Shown here piece after piece: positions 8,483-16,566 of a stretch of 64,000 bases of DNA. The stretch is from positions 1,116,001 to 1,180,000 of the forward strand of contig OW818648.1 of NCBI GenBank assembly GCA_942492735.1. The letters are read 5' to 3'. The position numbers and the translations under genes are program-made. Position 1 is the stretch's first letter; the number at the start of each line of letters is the position of its first letter. The notes beneath the pieces were generated by a model. That model was not told the DNA's origin. It did no database searches and was given only the letters and a program-made list of their open reading frames with translations. This DNA is from Sporobacter sp942492735 (GTDB taxonomy: Bacteria > Bacillota > Clostridia > Oscillospirales > Oscillospiraceae).

Positions 8483-9316
8483 ATGTTCAAAATCGGCTGC
8501 CATCTTTCAACTTCAGATGGGTATCTCGCCATGGGGAAAAGTGCCGTTTCTATAAATGCCAACGTCTTTCAGTTTTTTACGCGGAATCCGCGCGGCGGTG
8601 CCGCCAAAGCTATTGATGAAAAAGATATTGAAGCCTTTAAGAAGCTGGCTGATGAAAACGGTATCGCTAATTTATTGGCGCATGCGCCGTATACATTAAA
8701 CGCCTGTGCCGAAAAGGTACATCTGCGTCAATTCGCCCGCGAAACGATGGCGGACGATATCCGGAGGATGGAATACCTTCCCGGCAGCATGTATAATTTT
8801 CACCCGGGCAGCCATGTCGGCCAGGGGATGGACGTCGGGATTGACCTGATCGCGGGGCTTTTAAATGAAGTGCTGTATCCGGAACAGACGACAACGGTTC
8901 TCTTAGAGACGATGGCAGGTAAGGGCTCCGAGGTTGGCGGAAAATTCGAAGAGCTCCGAGCGATCATCGACAAGGTGATGCTAAGCGATAAGCTGGGCGT
9001 TTGCCTGGACACCTGCCATGTCTACGACGCGGGCTACGATATAGCAGGTGACCTCAACAGCGTGCTGGCCGAATTTGACCGCGTGATTGGTCTTGAGCGT
9101 TTGCGCGCCATTCATTTAAACGACAGTAAAAACCCGTTTTCAAGCCATAAGGACAGGCACGAAAAGATTGGTGATGGCTCACTTGGCGTTGCGGTACTCA
9201 AAACAGTCATCAACCACCCGCGTCTTCGCCATCTGCCGTTTTACCTCGAAACGCCGAATGAGCTCGAAGGCTATGCAAAAGAAATCGAACTGCTGAGGGG
9301 TTTGTACGAAGAATAA
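8483..9316 (+). CDS. nfo: deoxyribonuclease IV (AP endonuclease)
   Basis: 277-residue endonuclease IV, a zinc TIM-barrel enzyme that nicks DNA 5' to abasic sites in base-excision repair. Signatures: GCHLSTSDGY at the start, NANVFQFFTRNPRG, the zinc ligand regions HPGSHVGQG, LLETMAGKG, GVCLDTCHVYDAGYD and HLNDSKNPFSSHKDRHE. Length is normal. The ribosome-binding site AAAGGA precedes ATG 8483. Confidence 0.95.
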   Translation: MFKIGCHLSTSDGYLAMGKSAVSINANVFQFFTRNPRGGAAKAIDEKDIEAFKKLADENGIANLLAHAPYTLNACAEKVHLRQFARETMADDIRRMEYLPGSMYNFHPGSHVGQGMDVGIDLIAGLLNEVLYPEQTTTVLLETMAGKGSEVGGKFEELRAIIDKVMLSDKLGVCLDTCHVYDAGYDIAGDLNSVLAEFDRVIGLERLRAIHLNDSKNPFSSHKDRHEKIGDGSLGVAVLKTVINHPRLRHLPFYLETPNELEGYAKEIELLRGLYEE

Positions 9317-9343
9317 CGAATAAGAGTAGACAACGCGCCCAGA

Positions 9344-9446
9344 ATGTCATTCTGAGGAGCAAAGCGACGAAGAATCTCCAGGTAACCTTGTGATGGCGCA
9401 ACAGCCGAAGGTTACCTGGAGATTCTTCACTTCGTTCAGAAAGACA
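9344..9446. repeat. long hairpin element of the GTCATTCTGAGG family
   Basis: Inverted repeat with a perfect 21-bp core (9369-9389 / 9408-9428) plus weaker outer arms starting GTCATTCTGAGGAGC. It fills the gap between nfo and the convergent cNMP/DUF2225 gene and could also act as a terminator. Similar elements are, from memory, common in diverse genomes. Confidence 0.8.
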
Positions 9447-9473
9447 ATTTTGGGGTTTATCTGCTTTACTGTT

Positions 9474-10730
9474 TTACCTTTTGACAGCCGCCATTTCGCG
9501 GATGTCGTAAACCCTGCCATCGGCGTGGTTTTTTAGAACCGGAGTGCTGCTGCTCGACGTTTTTGCTTTGATGAAAAAGGAAATGGCGTTTTTCAGGTCA
9601 CCTTGCTTTAAGTAGAGCTCGCCGATGAGGATGCAGATCTGCTGTTCCTGAACCGGTGAAATACCGATTTGTTCATAGGCATAGAGATAACTCTCCAGCG
9701 CTTTTTGAGCCGTTAGGTTTTCCATATTTTCATCACCGGCGTCCTGGTAGACACGGCTGAGTTTACTAAACAGCTTACCGGCAATAAGCTGATGTTTAGT
9801 AAAACTGATCGGCGCGCAGAATAGAGCCAGATATAAACCGGCAAAAACAGAATCGGCATCCTTTCCGGCGTCTTGGTGAACGATGGCTGTATTCTTGATC
9901 GTCACCAGCTCGCGCATGATATCTGATTTCGATTTTTCGGGTTTATCAAAGATATCTGGCAGAGCGCTGTAAAGACAATGCGGACATGTTAAAATCTCGT
10001 AATACATTGGCTCGATGTCTTTATAACGGCTGCGCATGTCGCTGTCGGTGGACGCAAGGACAAGCTTTGAGGGCTTAATGGCAAGCGCGCTGAAGTCACC
10101 GTTGCAAATCGGGCATTTATGAGAGCGATTCATCAGATGTGTTGTATCATTGCTGTTGAGAAGCAGCGCGTAACTGCCGTGCTCTTCGGGGAAAAGCTTG
10201 AAGCTGGATTTTTCAGCTATTGGTTGCGTTGGGACGAGGGGTTGCGATTCGGGTGGACTAAAATTCAATGGGGGTGACGCACCTGCCGGTTCGTCTTCTG
10301 ACATTGGCGGCTGCTTTTTTTCGTGGCGGCGTTGACCTGACGCATGATGAACGATCAGCTCTTTGTATTCGGTGCGGGTAAGATCAAGCCTGAGGAATAA
10401 ATCTTTAATCAGCTCGAACGCCAAAGAAGGTTCTTCCTGCAGAAATTCTTCGAAGGAACTTTTCTCGATGGGCACGATAATGGCATCACTGAGAGCCACC
10501 GTTGTATGGGCAGCCTTTTTATCCTGCAGAAGGCCGGAATCGGCAAAGAGATCACCCGTGCCGAGCGTTGAAATCATTTCGGAGCTGGTTAGCCTATAAT
10601 CGTTATAGACGCCAACTTCGCCCTTTAATACGATAAACATAATGTTGCCGATACCGTCTCCGGTAATGATGGTGCCCCGTGAGCATTTTTTAAAACGGGA
10701 TATATTTTTTATAGCACCGATGTTAATCAA
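9474..10730 (-). CDS. cyclic-nucleotide-binding domain plus DUF2225 protein
   Basis: 418 residues. N-terminal cNMP-binding/Crp-like beta-barrel (about 1-120: KGEVGVYNDYRLTSSEMIS, LGTGDLFADSGLL) without a Crp DNA-binding domain. A low-complexity Pro/Ser linker (about 130-200) follows, then a DUF2225 module with zinc-type pairs CPICNGDF and CPHCLYSA, and a C-terminal TPR-like helical region (YLKQGDLKNAISFFIKAK). I start at TTG 10730 because AGGAGG is 7 nt upstream; an ATG at 10772 lies inside the upstream terminator. Expression is under the c-di-GMP riboswitch, suggesting a role in lifestyle switching, but the function is unknown. Confidence 0.8.
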   Translation of the reverse strand: MINIGAIKNISRFKKCSRGTIITGDGIGNIMFIVLKGEVGVYNDYRLTSSEMISTLGTGDLFADSGLLQDKKAAHTTVALSDAIIVPIEKSSFEEFLQEEPSLAFELIKDLFLRLDLTRTEYKELIVHHASGQRRHEKKQPPMSEDEPAGASPPLNFSPPESQPLVPTQPIAEKSSFKLFPEEHGSYALLLNSNDTTHLMNRSHKCPICNGDFSALAIKPSKLVLASTDSDMRSRYKDIEPMYYEILTCPHCLYSALPDIFDKPEKSKSDIMRELVTIKNTAIVHQDAGKDADSVFAGLYLALFCAPISFTKHQLIAGKLFSKLSRVYQDAGDENMENLTAQKALESYLYAYEQIGISPVQEQQICILIGELYLKQGDLKNAISFFIKAKTSSSSTPVLKNHADGRVYDIREMAAVKR

Positions 10731-10758
10731 AAAAGCGCCTCCTAGAAAGAGATGCTCC

Positions 10759-10794
10759 AAAAAAAGCTGCATGCCTTAAAAAGGCACACAGCTT
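10759..10794 (-). terminator. riboswitch-linked intrinsic terminator
   Basis: Minus strand: AAGCTGTGTGCCTT (10794-10781) pairs with AAGGCATGCAGCTT (10777-10764), one mismatch, followed by seven T (10765-10759). It lies between the c-di-GMP aptamer and the gene start, so it is most likely the expression platform. Confidence 0.85.
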
Positions 10795-10804
10795 AAAAGA
10801 CTAT

Positions 10805-10908
10805 GACCTCTTCGGCAACCCGGCTGTCCTGTCAAAGCGCGTTTTAATTCGCGAATGCTTTAGACCCGTGGCTTTGCGTCCCCGGTTTTCACCGGGTTTG
10901 CTATTATC
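10805..10908 (-). promoter_or_regulatory. cyclic di-GMP-I (GEMM) riboswitch
   Basis: Read on the minus strand the aptamer shows the GEMM-I landmarks in order: GCAAACC (10901-10895), a GAAA-type tetraloop in CGGTGAAAACCGG, GGGACGCAAAGCC (10882-10870), CTAAAG, and AGCCGGGTTGCCGAAG (tetraloop receptor side, about 10825-10810). It is directly followed by an intrinsic terminator and the cNMP/DUF2225 gene. Whether ligand binding favours or blocks termination cannot be decided by eye. Confidence 0.9.
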
Positions 10909-11010
10909 GGAGTTTAATTGTGGTTGTAGTAATATATATCGGAAGAATTTTCAACAATTTTATAAATATTTTCTATTATTTGATATTTAGTGCTTAAAAT
11001 CCACATTATT

Positions 11011-12501
11011 TTAGTACGCAACACCCCAGATGACCGTTTTTTCAGCCGGTTTTCCGCATGCGACGCAAACGTCGCTTTCGACGCAAACGTCGCTTTCGAC
11101 GCAAACGTCGCTTTCGACGCATTTGCTCCCGGAGTGCCTCTGCTCAAAGGGTATGCAGCGTGATGAGACGCCAGCGTCTTCTTTCATCTTCATCTCACAC
11201 GCAAGACTGCCGCACCACATCGCCTTCACAAAGCCGCCGCTGTCACTGATGATGGATTTTGCTTCATCGAGCGTTTTTGCAGGGCGCGTATTATCGGTTA
11301 GATTCTTCTTTGCTTTTTCATAGAGACCCTGATGCACATCCCCAAGGATTTCGGGGATTCTCTTTTCCAATTCGTTCAGCACGACAATGATTTTTTCGCC
11401 GTTGTCGCGGCGGACGGCGACGCACTGCCCGTTTTCTATGTCTTTTGGGCCGATTTCGATGCGGAGCGGGATGCCTTTCATCTCGTGCTCAGCGAACTTC
11501 CAGCCGGGGCTCTGGTCGGAAACGTCACATTTCACGCGGATTCCGGCCGTCTTCAGGCGCGCGGTAAGCTCGTTTGCTTTTTCGAGGACACCGTCCTTGT
11601 GCATGGCAATCGGAATGACCATAACTTGAACCGGTGCAATATTAGGCGGAAGGACAAGCCCGTTGTTGTCGCCGTGTGTCATGATGAGACCACCGATGAT
11701 ACGTGTGGACATGCCCCAGGACGTCTGATGCGGATATGTGAGCTTGTTCTCCTTGTCGGTGAACTGGATATCGAAGGCTTTAGCAAAGCCATCACCGAAA
11801 TAATGCGACGTTCCTGCCTGAAGCGCCTTCTTATCGTGCATCATGCACTCGACGGTATACGTAGCGACGGCGCCGGCGAATTTTTCTTTTTCCGTCTTCT
11901 GCCCTTTGATGACGGGCATGGCCAAGCTGTTTTCGCAAAAGTCGGCGTAGACGTTCAGCATCTGCTGTGTTTCAGCCTCGGCTTCCGACGGGGTTGCGTG
12001 GAGCGTATGGCCTTCCTGCCATTGGAATTCACGGCCTCTGAGGAAAGGACGTGTTGTCTTTTCCCAGCGCAGGACGCTGCACCATTGGTTATAGAGCATC
12101 GGCAGGTCGCGCCAGGAGCGCAGAACGTGGCTCCAGTGGTCGCAGAAGAGCGTTTCTGATGTCGGACGCACGCAGAGGCGTTCGGCCAACTCCTCCGAAC
12201 CGCCGTGTGTGACCCACGCAACCTCTGGGGCAAAGCCCTCAACATGATCCTTCTCTTTTTGCAGCAGGCTTTCGGGGATCAGGAGGGGCATCGACACGTT
12301 TTCGTGACCGAGCTCTTTAAAGCGCTTATCAAGAATGCTCTGAATATTTTCCCAAATGGCAAAGGCATACGGTCGCAGAATGAAAAAGCCCTTGACGCCG
12401 GAGTAGTCTATAAGCTCCGCTTTCGTCACGACGTCTGTAAACCACTGGGCAAAATCAACGTCCATATCGGTAATCTGCTCTACCTTTTTTTCCTTCGCCA
12501 T
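11011..12501 (-). CDS. proS: prolyl-tRNA synthetase (eukaryote/archaeon-like type)
   Basis: 496-residue class II ProRS of the short form without the bacterial editing insertion. Motif 2 region FLRGREFQWQEGHTLHAT, motif 3 GMSTRIIGGLIMTHGD, anticodon-binding domain about 285-390, then the C-terminal zinc-binding domain ending WGVAY. That last domain carries an unusual insertion: VESDVC is repeated three times (18-bp DNA repeats at 11062-11121), adding extra cysteines before CVACGKPA. AAGGAG is 8 nt before ATG 12501. The gene has its own promoter upstream. Confidence 0.96.
   Translation of the reverse strand: MAKEKKVEQITDMDVDFAQWFTDVVTKAELIDYSGVKGFFILRPYAFAIWENIQSILDKRFKELGHENVSMPLLIPESLLQKEKDHVEGFAPEVAWVTHGGSEELAERLCVRPTSETLFCDHWSHVLRSWRDLPMLYNQWCSVLRWEKTTRPFLRGREFQWQEGHTLHATPSEAEAETQQMLNVYADFCENSLAMPVIKGQKTEKEKFAGAVATYTVECMMHDKKALQAGTSHYFGDGFAKAFDIQFTDKENKLTYPHQTSWGMSTRIIGGLIMTHGDNNGLVLPPNIAPVQVMVIPIAMHKDGVLEKANELTARLKTAGIRVKCDVSDQSPGWKFAEHEMKGIPLRIEIGPKDIENGQCVAVRRDNGEKIIVVLNELEKRIPEILGDVHQGLYEKAKKNLTDNTRPAKTLDEAKSIISDSGGFVKAMWCGSLACEMKMKEDAGVSSRCIPFEQRHSGSKCVESDVCVESDVCVESDVCVACGKPAEKTVIWGVAY
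11062..11121. repeat. 18-bp tandem repeat inside proS
   Basis: Unit GACGCAAACGTCGCTTTC at 11062-11079, 11080-11097 and 11098-11115, identical copies plus 6 bp of a fourth. It encodes the hexapeptide VESDVC on the minus strand. The identity suggests recent slippage. Confidence 0.95.
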
Positions 12502-12540
12502 AAAATAAACTCCTTCTTAACCCGATAAAGTAATTTTAAT

Positions 12541-12569
12541 ATACTATATAATTGTAACAGGATTGTCAA
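12541..12569 (-). promoter_or_regulatory. promoter of proS
   Basis: Minus strand TTGACA (12569-12564), 17-nt spacer, TAGTAT (12546-12541), about 40 nt before the ProRS start. Confidence 0.6.
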
Positions 12570-12640
12570 GCACGGAAAGCCCGTCCTGACAATACAATAT
12601 GGCAGGTGCATGCAAGCGCGGAAACAAGGGGTTGAATAAG

Positions 12641-12946
12641 ATGAGTTCAATTACTAAATTTTATTTTAAGCCGGCTGAAGGCGAACATATAGAGACGACA
12701 GTGAGAATCGAACAGGAGAAAGCAGCTGCCATATGCGGAACAGTCATTGATCGCAGCGGGACATCTGTCGAAGGCGCGCTTATACTCCTGTTCCGGTCGG
12801 ATCAGGATAAAAAGCTTATCGACAGGCAATTTACGGATGGTGAGGGACAATTTTCCTTTGGACCGATTGAAGGAAATGTACTATACTTAATAAAAGCGTA
12901 CAAAAACAGCGTTAAAATACGCGAACTTGAAATTATAGCTGACTGA
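12641..12946 (+). CDS. carboxypeptidase-regulatory-like (prealbumin-fold) small protein
   Basis: 101 residues with no signal peptide. The middle, AAICGTVIDRSGTSVEGALI through TDGEGQFSFGPIEGNVLY, is a carboxypeptidase regulatory-like beta-sandwich repeat; single-domain proteins of this type occur in Clostridia with unknown roles. I take ATG 12641, since the upstream in-frame ATG at 12599 gives a tail without homology features. A hairpin (12975-12982 / 13003-13010) follows it. Confidence 0.6.
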   Translation: MSSITKFYFKPAEGEHIETTVRIEQEKAAAICGTVIDRSGTSVEGALILLFRSDQDKKLIDRQFTDGEGQFSFGPIEGNVLYLIKAYKNSVKIRELEIIAD

Positions 12947-13011
12947 GTACATATAATATGAAGCGATGATTTTTCGCCGCAGGAGGTCTTGAGACGGGCT
13001 TGCTGCGGCGA

Positions 13012-13040
13012 TTGACTTTCGGCTGCGTTTTTAATACAAT
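13012..13040 (+). promoter_or_regulatory. promoter of dusB-sigma-antisigma operon
   Basis: TTGACT (13012-13017), 17-nt spacer, TACAAT (13035-13040), 42 nt upstream of the dusB start. Confidence 0.6.
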
Positions 13041-13082
13041 GAGACTATTGTTTATGAACAGCTTGAGGACGGAGGTGCGTTT

Positions 13083-14051
13083 TTGCTTATAGGCGCGCTG
13101 CAGATTGATTCGAAGTTGGCCTTAGCACCCATGGCCGGTGTATGTGATCTGGCTTTTCGGGCTGTTTGCCGATCGTTCGGGGCAGGACTCACATATACCG
13201 AGATGGTGAGTGCCAAGGCGCTCGTTTATCAGGACGGCAAGACACGGTCGCTTCTCCGGCTTGGTGAGGACGAGCATCCGGCGGCGGCGCAGATATTCGG
13301 AAGTGATATCGGCTGCATGGGTGAGGCCGCGGCGCTGGCCGAGCAGATATCGGGCGCCGACATTATAGATATTAACATGGGCTGCCCTGTCGGAAAGGTC
13401 GTGAAAAGCGGCGACGGCAGCGCCTTGATGCTCGATCCCGACAAGGCGATGAAAATCATCGAGGCAGTTCGGCATCATGTCTCCTGTCCCGTGACGATCA
13501 AAATCCGCAAAGGCTGGGACAAAGGGAAAGTCAACGCCGTCGAATTCGCTCAGATGGCAGAAGAAGCCGGCGCGTCGGCTGTCGCTGTCCACGGACGCAC
13601 ACGTGTTCAAATGTATTCGGGTACTGCTGATTGGGATGTCATACGCGCAGTCAAGCAAAACGTTAAGATTCCTGTTCTGGCAAACGGCGATGTTTTTACA
13701 GCGGAGGATGCCGTCAGGATATTAAAATACACGGGCGCTGATATGGTGATGATCGGCCGTGGCGCGTTCGGAAACCCCTGGGTTTTTGCCCAAGCGCAGG
13801 CGGCACTCGGCGGTGAGCCTGTTCCGGATCTCCCGCCGCTTCGCGAACGTATCGACACCGCGGTATCGCAATTTGAAATAGCGGAAAAATATAAAGGTGA
13901 GAAAATCGCCTGCTTAGAGGCCAGAAAACACTTTGCATGGTACCTGAAGGGCGTGCCGCACGCCGGATTCTTCAGAGAAAAGATCATGACAATAGAAACG
14001 ATGGCCGATATAAAAAAGGTCAGTGAAACAATCAAAAGAGAGCTGAGGTGA
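13083..14051 (+). CDS. dusB: tRNA-dihydrouridine synthase
   Basis: 322-residue FMN-dependent Dus TIM barrel that reduces uridines in tRNA. Signatures: LAPMAGVCDLAFR at the N-terminus, YTEMVSAKAL, DINMGCPVGKVVKSGDGSALM with the catalytic Cys, the KIRKGWD strand, VHGRTRVQMYSG, and GRGAFGNPW. Start is TTG 13083, set by GGAGGT (13071-13076) 6 nt upstream. It is followed after 4 bp by the sigma factor gene, forming an operon. Confidence 0.94.
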   Translation: MLIGALQIDSKLALAPMAGVCDLAFRAVCRSFGAGLTYTEMVSAKALVYQDGKTRSLLRLGEDEHPAAAQIFGSDIGCMGEAAALAEQISGADIIDINMGCPVGKVVKSGDGSALMLDPDKAMKIIEAVRHHVSCPVTIKIRKGWDKGKVNAVEFAQMAEEAGASAVAVHGRTRVQMYSGTADWDVIRAVKQNVKIPVLANGDVFTAEDAVRILKYTGADMVMIGRGAFGNPWVFAQAQAALGGEPVPDLPPLRERIDTAVSQFEIAEKYKGEKIACLEARKHFAWYLKGVPHAGFFREKIMTIETMADIKKVSETIKRELR

Positions 14052-14055
14052 TAGG

Positions 14056-14679
14056 ATGACGCAATTGGAAGAACTCGCGGTCATCGACAGAATCAAGGCC
14101 GGTGAAACAGACGCTTTTGAATCTCTCGTTTTGGACAACCAAAAAAAAGTCTATAACCTCGCGTTAAAGATGACGGGGAACGAAAATGACGCGCAAGATA
14201 TTTCGCAGGAAGCGTTTATCAAGGCGTATACGGGACTCAAAAATTTCAGGGGAGAAAGCCGGTTTTCCGTCTGGCTTTACAGGCTCACATATAATCTCAG
14301 CATCGATTTTATCCGCAAAAATCAACGAACACAGGTATCGTCTCTTACATATATCGATGATAACGGTGATTATGCAGATTTTGAGATTCCTGATATCAGC
14401 TATGAACCGGAGGGCGAAATCGAAAAGCGCGAACTGAGGGAGGCCATTTCTAAAGGTATCGACGAGCTACCTGAAAAGCACAGGGAGATTCTTCTCATGC
14501 GCGAAATAACGGGCATGAGCTACGAGGATATCGCCGTGACGCTCGGCCTGAGCGAGGGCACCGTCAAGTCTCGGATATCAAGAGCTCGGGCAGGCCTCGT
14601 ACAGATCCTGAATAAATACGGAACTTTTACACAAAGTAACCGTCATAAAAGCGGTAAGGAGGTGGATCCGCGTGGCTGA
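14056..14679 (+). CDS. ECF RNA polymerase sigma factor (SigW/RpoE-like)
   Basis: 207 residues. Sigma region 2 (about 20-95: NLALKMTGNENDAQDISQEA, FRGESRFSVWLYRLTYNL) and region 4 (about 135-190: LPEKHREILLMREITGMSYE, then LGLSEGTVKSRISRAR). Lacks regions 1 and 3, as ECF factors do. The stop overlaps the following zinc-finger anti-sigma gene by 8 bp, a typical sigma/anti-sigma coupling. Target regulon and signal are unknown. Confidence 0.93.
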   Translation: MTQLEELAVIDRIKAGETDAFESLVLDNQKKVYNLALKMTGNENDAQDISQEAFIKAYTGLKNFRGESRFSVWLYRLTYNLSIDFIRKNQRTQVSSLTYIDDNGDYADFEIPDISYEPEGEIEKRELREAISKGIDELPEKHREILLMREITGMSYEDIAVTLGLSEGTVKSRISRARAGLVQILNKYGTFTQSNRHKSGKEVDPRG

Positions 14680-15502
14680 TTGCAGAAAATACAAGGAAAT
14701 GATAAGCGCCTATGCCGACGGCGAGCTGTCGTCATATGACGAAATTGAGCTCCAGAGGCATTTGGAAGAATGCGCGCCATGCAGGTCTCTTCTATCGTTA
14801 TATAAAAGTATCACAGGAGCGGCAGCGGATATTCTCGTCGAGCCGCCTGAAAGTTTTACTGAAAATGTTATGAATAAAATCAAAGCGATGCCGAAAAGCG
14901 AAGAAGCAATTAAGCCGACGACAAAGAAACCGAAAAAGTCGCTGAGACCGGTAATCATCAGCTTTGTGGCGGCAGCCGCCTGCTTAACGCTCGCGTTCAT
15001 CGCATCCCCAGCGCTTTTCGGGTTAGGCATGTCAAATACGGCCTCGACAATGCCGATGGCATCAGCTTCAGCCGCGTATGGTGCCGAAACGCAGGAGGCA
15101 GCGCTCGATTATTCGTCGGATGCCGTGGCAAAATCAGCCGAGAACGGCGATACAGGCACCGCGGTTGAAGACGGCGCAGGAACTGCATCCGAAGCGCCGA
15201 TGACTATAACGGCTGCCTCGGAGATGCCGCAGCCAACAGCCAGTGAGGCCCCGAGCTTAACGGCGAGCGGGCGTGATGATGAGGCGAAGCTTCAAGATTA
15301 CTATGCGATTATCTATGTAGAAGGACAGCTGCCTGACGTCTTGAATAACGAAAGCATGATAAATAACACAGATGGCACGTTCAGTATGGAGATTGCGGTT
15401 GAAACGGCTAATCGACTCATAGCTGACGCGGCAGATTTGAAGGTCGAAATGGGCGCGCCGGATATGACCAAAGCGCTTGTCATCTATACCCCGGCAAAAT
15501 AG
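14672..15502 (+). CDS. anti-sigma factor with zinc-finger (zf-HC2) domain
   Basis: 276 residues. N-terminal ZAS motif: Cys4 (MADCRKY) and HLEECAPC give the HxxxCxxC zinc site near residues 30-37. One membrane segment, about 92-115 (VIISFVAAAACLTLAFIA), then an Ala/Glu/Thr-rich extracytoplasmic region and a C-terminal globular part. Predicted to hold the upstream ECF sigma factor at the membrane. Start GTG 14672 has AAGGAGGT upstream and lies inside the sigma gene's last codons. Confidence 0.87.
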   Translation: MADCRKYKEMISAYADGELSSYDEIELQRHLEECAPCRSLLSLYKSITGAAADILVEPPESFTENVMNKIKAMPKSEEAIKPTTKKPKKSLRPVIISFVAAAACLTLAFIASPALFGLGMSNTASTMPMASASAAYGAETQEAALDYSSDAVAKSAENGDTGTAVEDGAGTASEAPMTITAASEMPQPTASEAPSLTASGRDDEAKLQDYYAIIYVEGQLPDVLNNESMINNTDGTFSMEIAVETANRLIADAADLKVEMGAPDMTKALVIYTPAK

Positions 15503-15523
15503 ATCACCGCATAAAATTTAATG

Positions 15524-15555
15524 AGCTGCCGCAATATCGTTGCGGCAGCTTTTTT
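15524..15555 (+). terminator. terminator of the sigma/anti-sigma operon
   Basis: AGCTGCCGCAA (15524-15534) / TTGCGGCAGCT (15540-15550), 5-nt loop, then six T. Strong intrinsic terminator. Confidence 0.92.
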
Positions 15556-15591
15556 ACGACATAAATTGACGGCTCGACAACAATAAAATAA

Positions 15592-15620
15592 TTGCCCGTG
15601 GATGCCAAATAGCGTATAAT
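15592..15620 (+). promoter_or_regulatory. promoter of degV operon
   Basis: TTGCCC (15592-15597), 17-nt spacer, perfect TATAAT (15615-15620), 73 nt before the DegV start. Confidence 0.6.
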
Positions 15621-15693
15621 CATTCTGAATTGCTCGCCGTGGTTCATATACTGTCTCAGGTTTGTTCCTTTTATTAAGCTAAAGGAGTTCGAT

Positions 15694-16548
15694 ATGGTTA
15701 GAATTATAACGGACAGTACAAGTGATATCACGCAGGAAGAAGGCACGGTGCTGGGCATCACTATCGTTCCTCTGACCGTACACTTTGGCAGCGCGTCCTT
15801 CAGAGACGGCGTCGACATATCTAAAAAAGAGTTTTATAGCAAGCTCGCCGCTGTAGAAACGCTGCCGACAACCTCACAGGTTCCGCCTGGAGAGTTTACC
15901 ACACTGTTTCAGGGATATATTGACGAGGGCGACGAAATCGTCGGTTTATTTATTTCATCCGAAATGTCCGGCACCTATCAGTCTGCTGTCGTGGCGCGAG
16001 AGCAGGTCGATATGCGCGGCGCGCGCACGGAGAAAATTTTTGTCATCGATTCGCGCACCGCGACATTTGAGCTGGCGCTCCTGGTCCGTGAGGCCATCCG
16101 GCTCAGGGATGAGGGGAAAAACGCCCAAGAGATCACCGATATCATCCGGTCTCTCGTTAAGAGGGTTCGCCTGCTTGCTGTTGTCGACACGCTCAAGTAC
16201 CTAAAGATGAGCGGGCGCATATCAACGACAACCGCTTTTGTCGGCGGGCTGTTGGGTATCAACCCCATCATCGCCATCGTTAGCGGAAAAGTGGAATCGA
16301 TCGGCAAGACACGCGGGTTGAAGGCCGGATTGAAATTTATCAGCGACCAGATGATGGCAGATCCGCCCGATTTGAATTATCTTGTTTCATTCGGCAATAC
16401 GAACGCGCCAGATGCGCTCAAAGAAGCAGTGGAATATTTAACAGAGCAATTTAGCATATCCGATTATTTCGAAGTGGATATGGGTATAACCGTCGGGACG
16501 CACGTCGGCCCGGGCGCCGCCGGAATTGCCTATATTGCCAAAGAATAG
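15694..16548 (+). CDS. degV: DegV family fatty-acid-binding protein
   Basis: 284 residues of the DegV/FakB family, which bind a single fatty acid and present it to fatty-acid kinase. N-terminal RIITDSTSDI, TSQVPPGEF and FISSEMSGTYQSA bind the carboxylate; the C-terminal domain carries LKMSGRIS and INPIIAIVSGK. GAGTTCG-type spacing before ATG is modest, with AAAGGAG upstream. ychF follows 18 bp downstream. No FakA gene is adjacent. Confidence 0.9.
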   Translation: MVRIITDSTSDITQEEGTVLGITIVPLTVHFGSASFRDGVDISKKEFYSKLAAVETLPTTSQVPPGEFTTLFQGYIDEGDEIVGLFISSEMSGTYQSAVVAREQVDMRGARTEKIFVIDSRTATFELALLVREAIRLRDEGKNAQEITDIIRSLVKRVRLLAVVDTLKYLKMSGRISTTTAFVGGLLGINPIIAIVSGKVESIGKTRGLKAGLKFISDQMMADPPDLNYLVSFGNTNAPDALKEAVEYLTEQFSISDYFEVDMGITVGTHVGPGAAGIAYIAKE

Positions 16549-16566
16549 AAGAAGGGGAATCTACCT

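Noticed and set aside
11030..11323. Plus-strand Arg/Ser/Thr-rich repeat frames opposite proS
   Set aside because: Shadows of the 18-bp repeat; proS on the other strand is clearly the gene.
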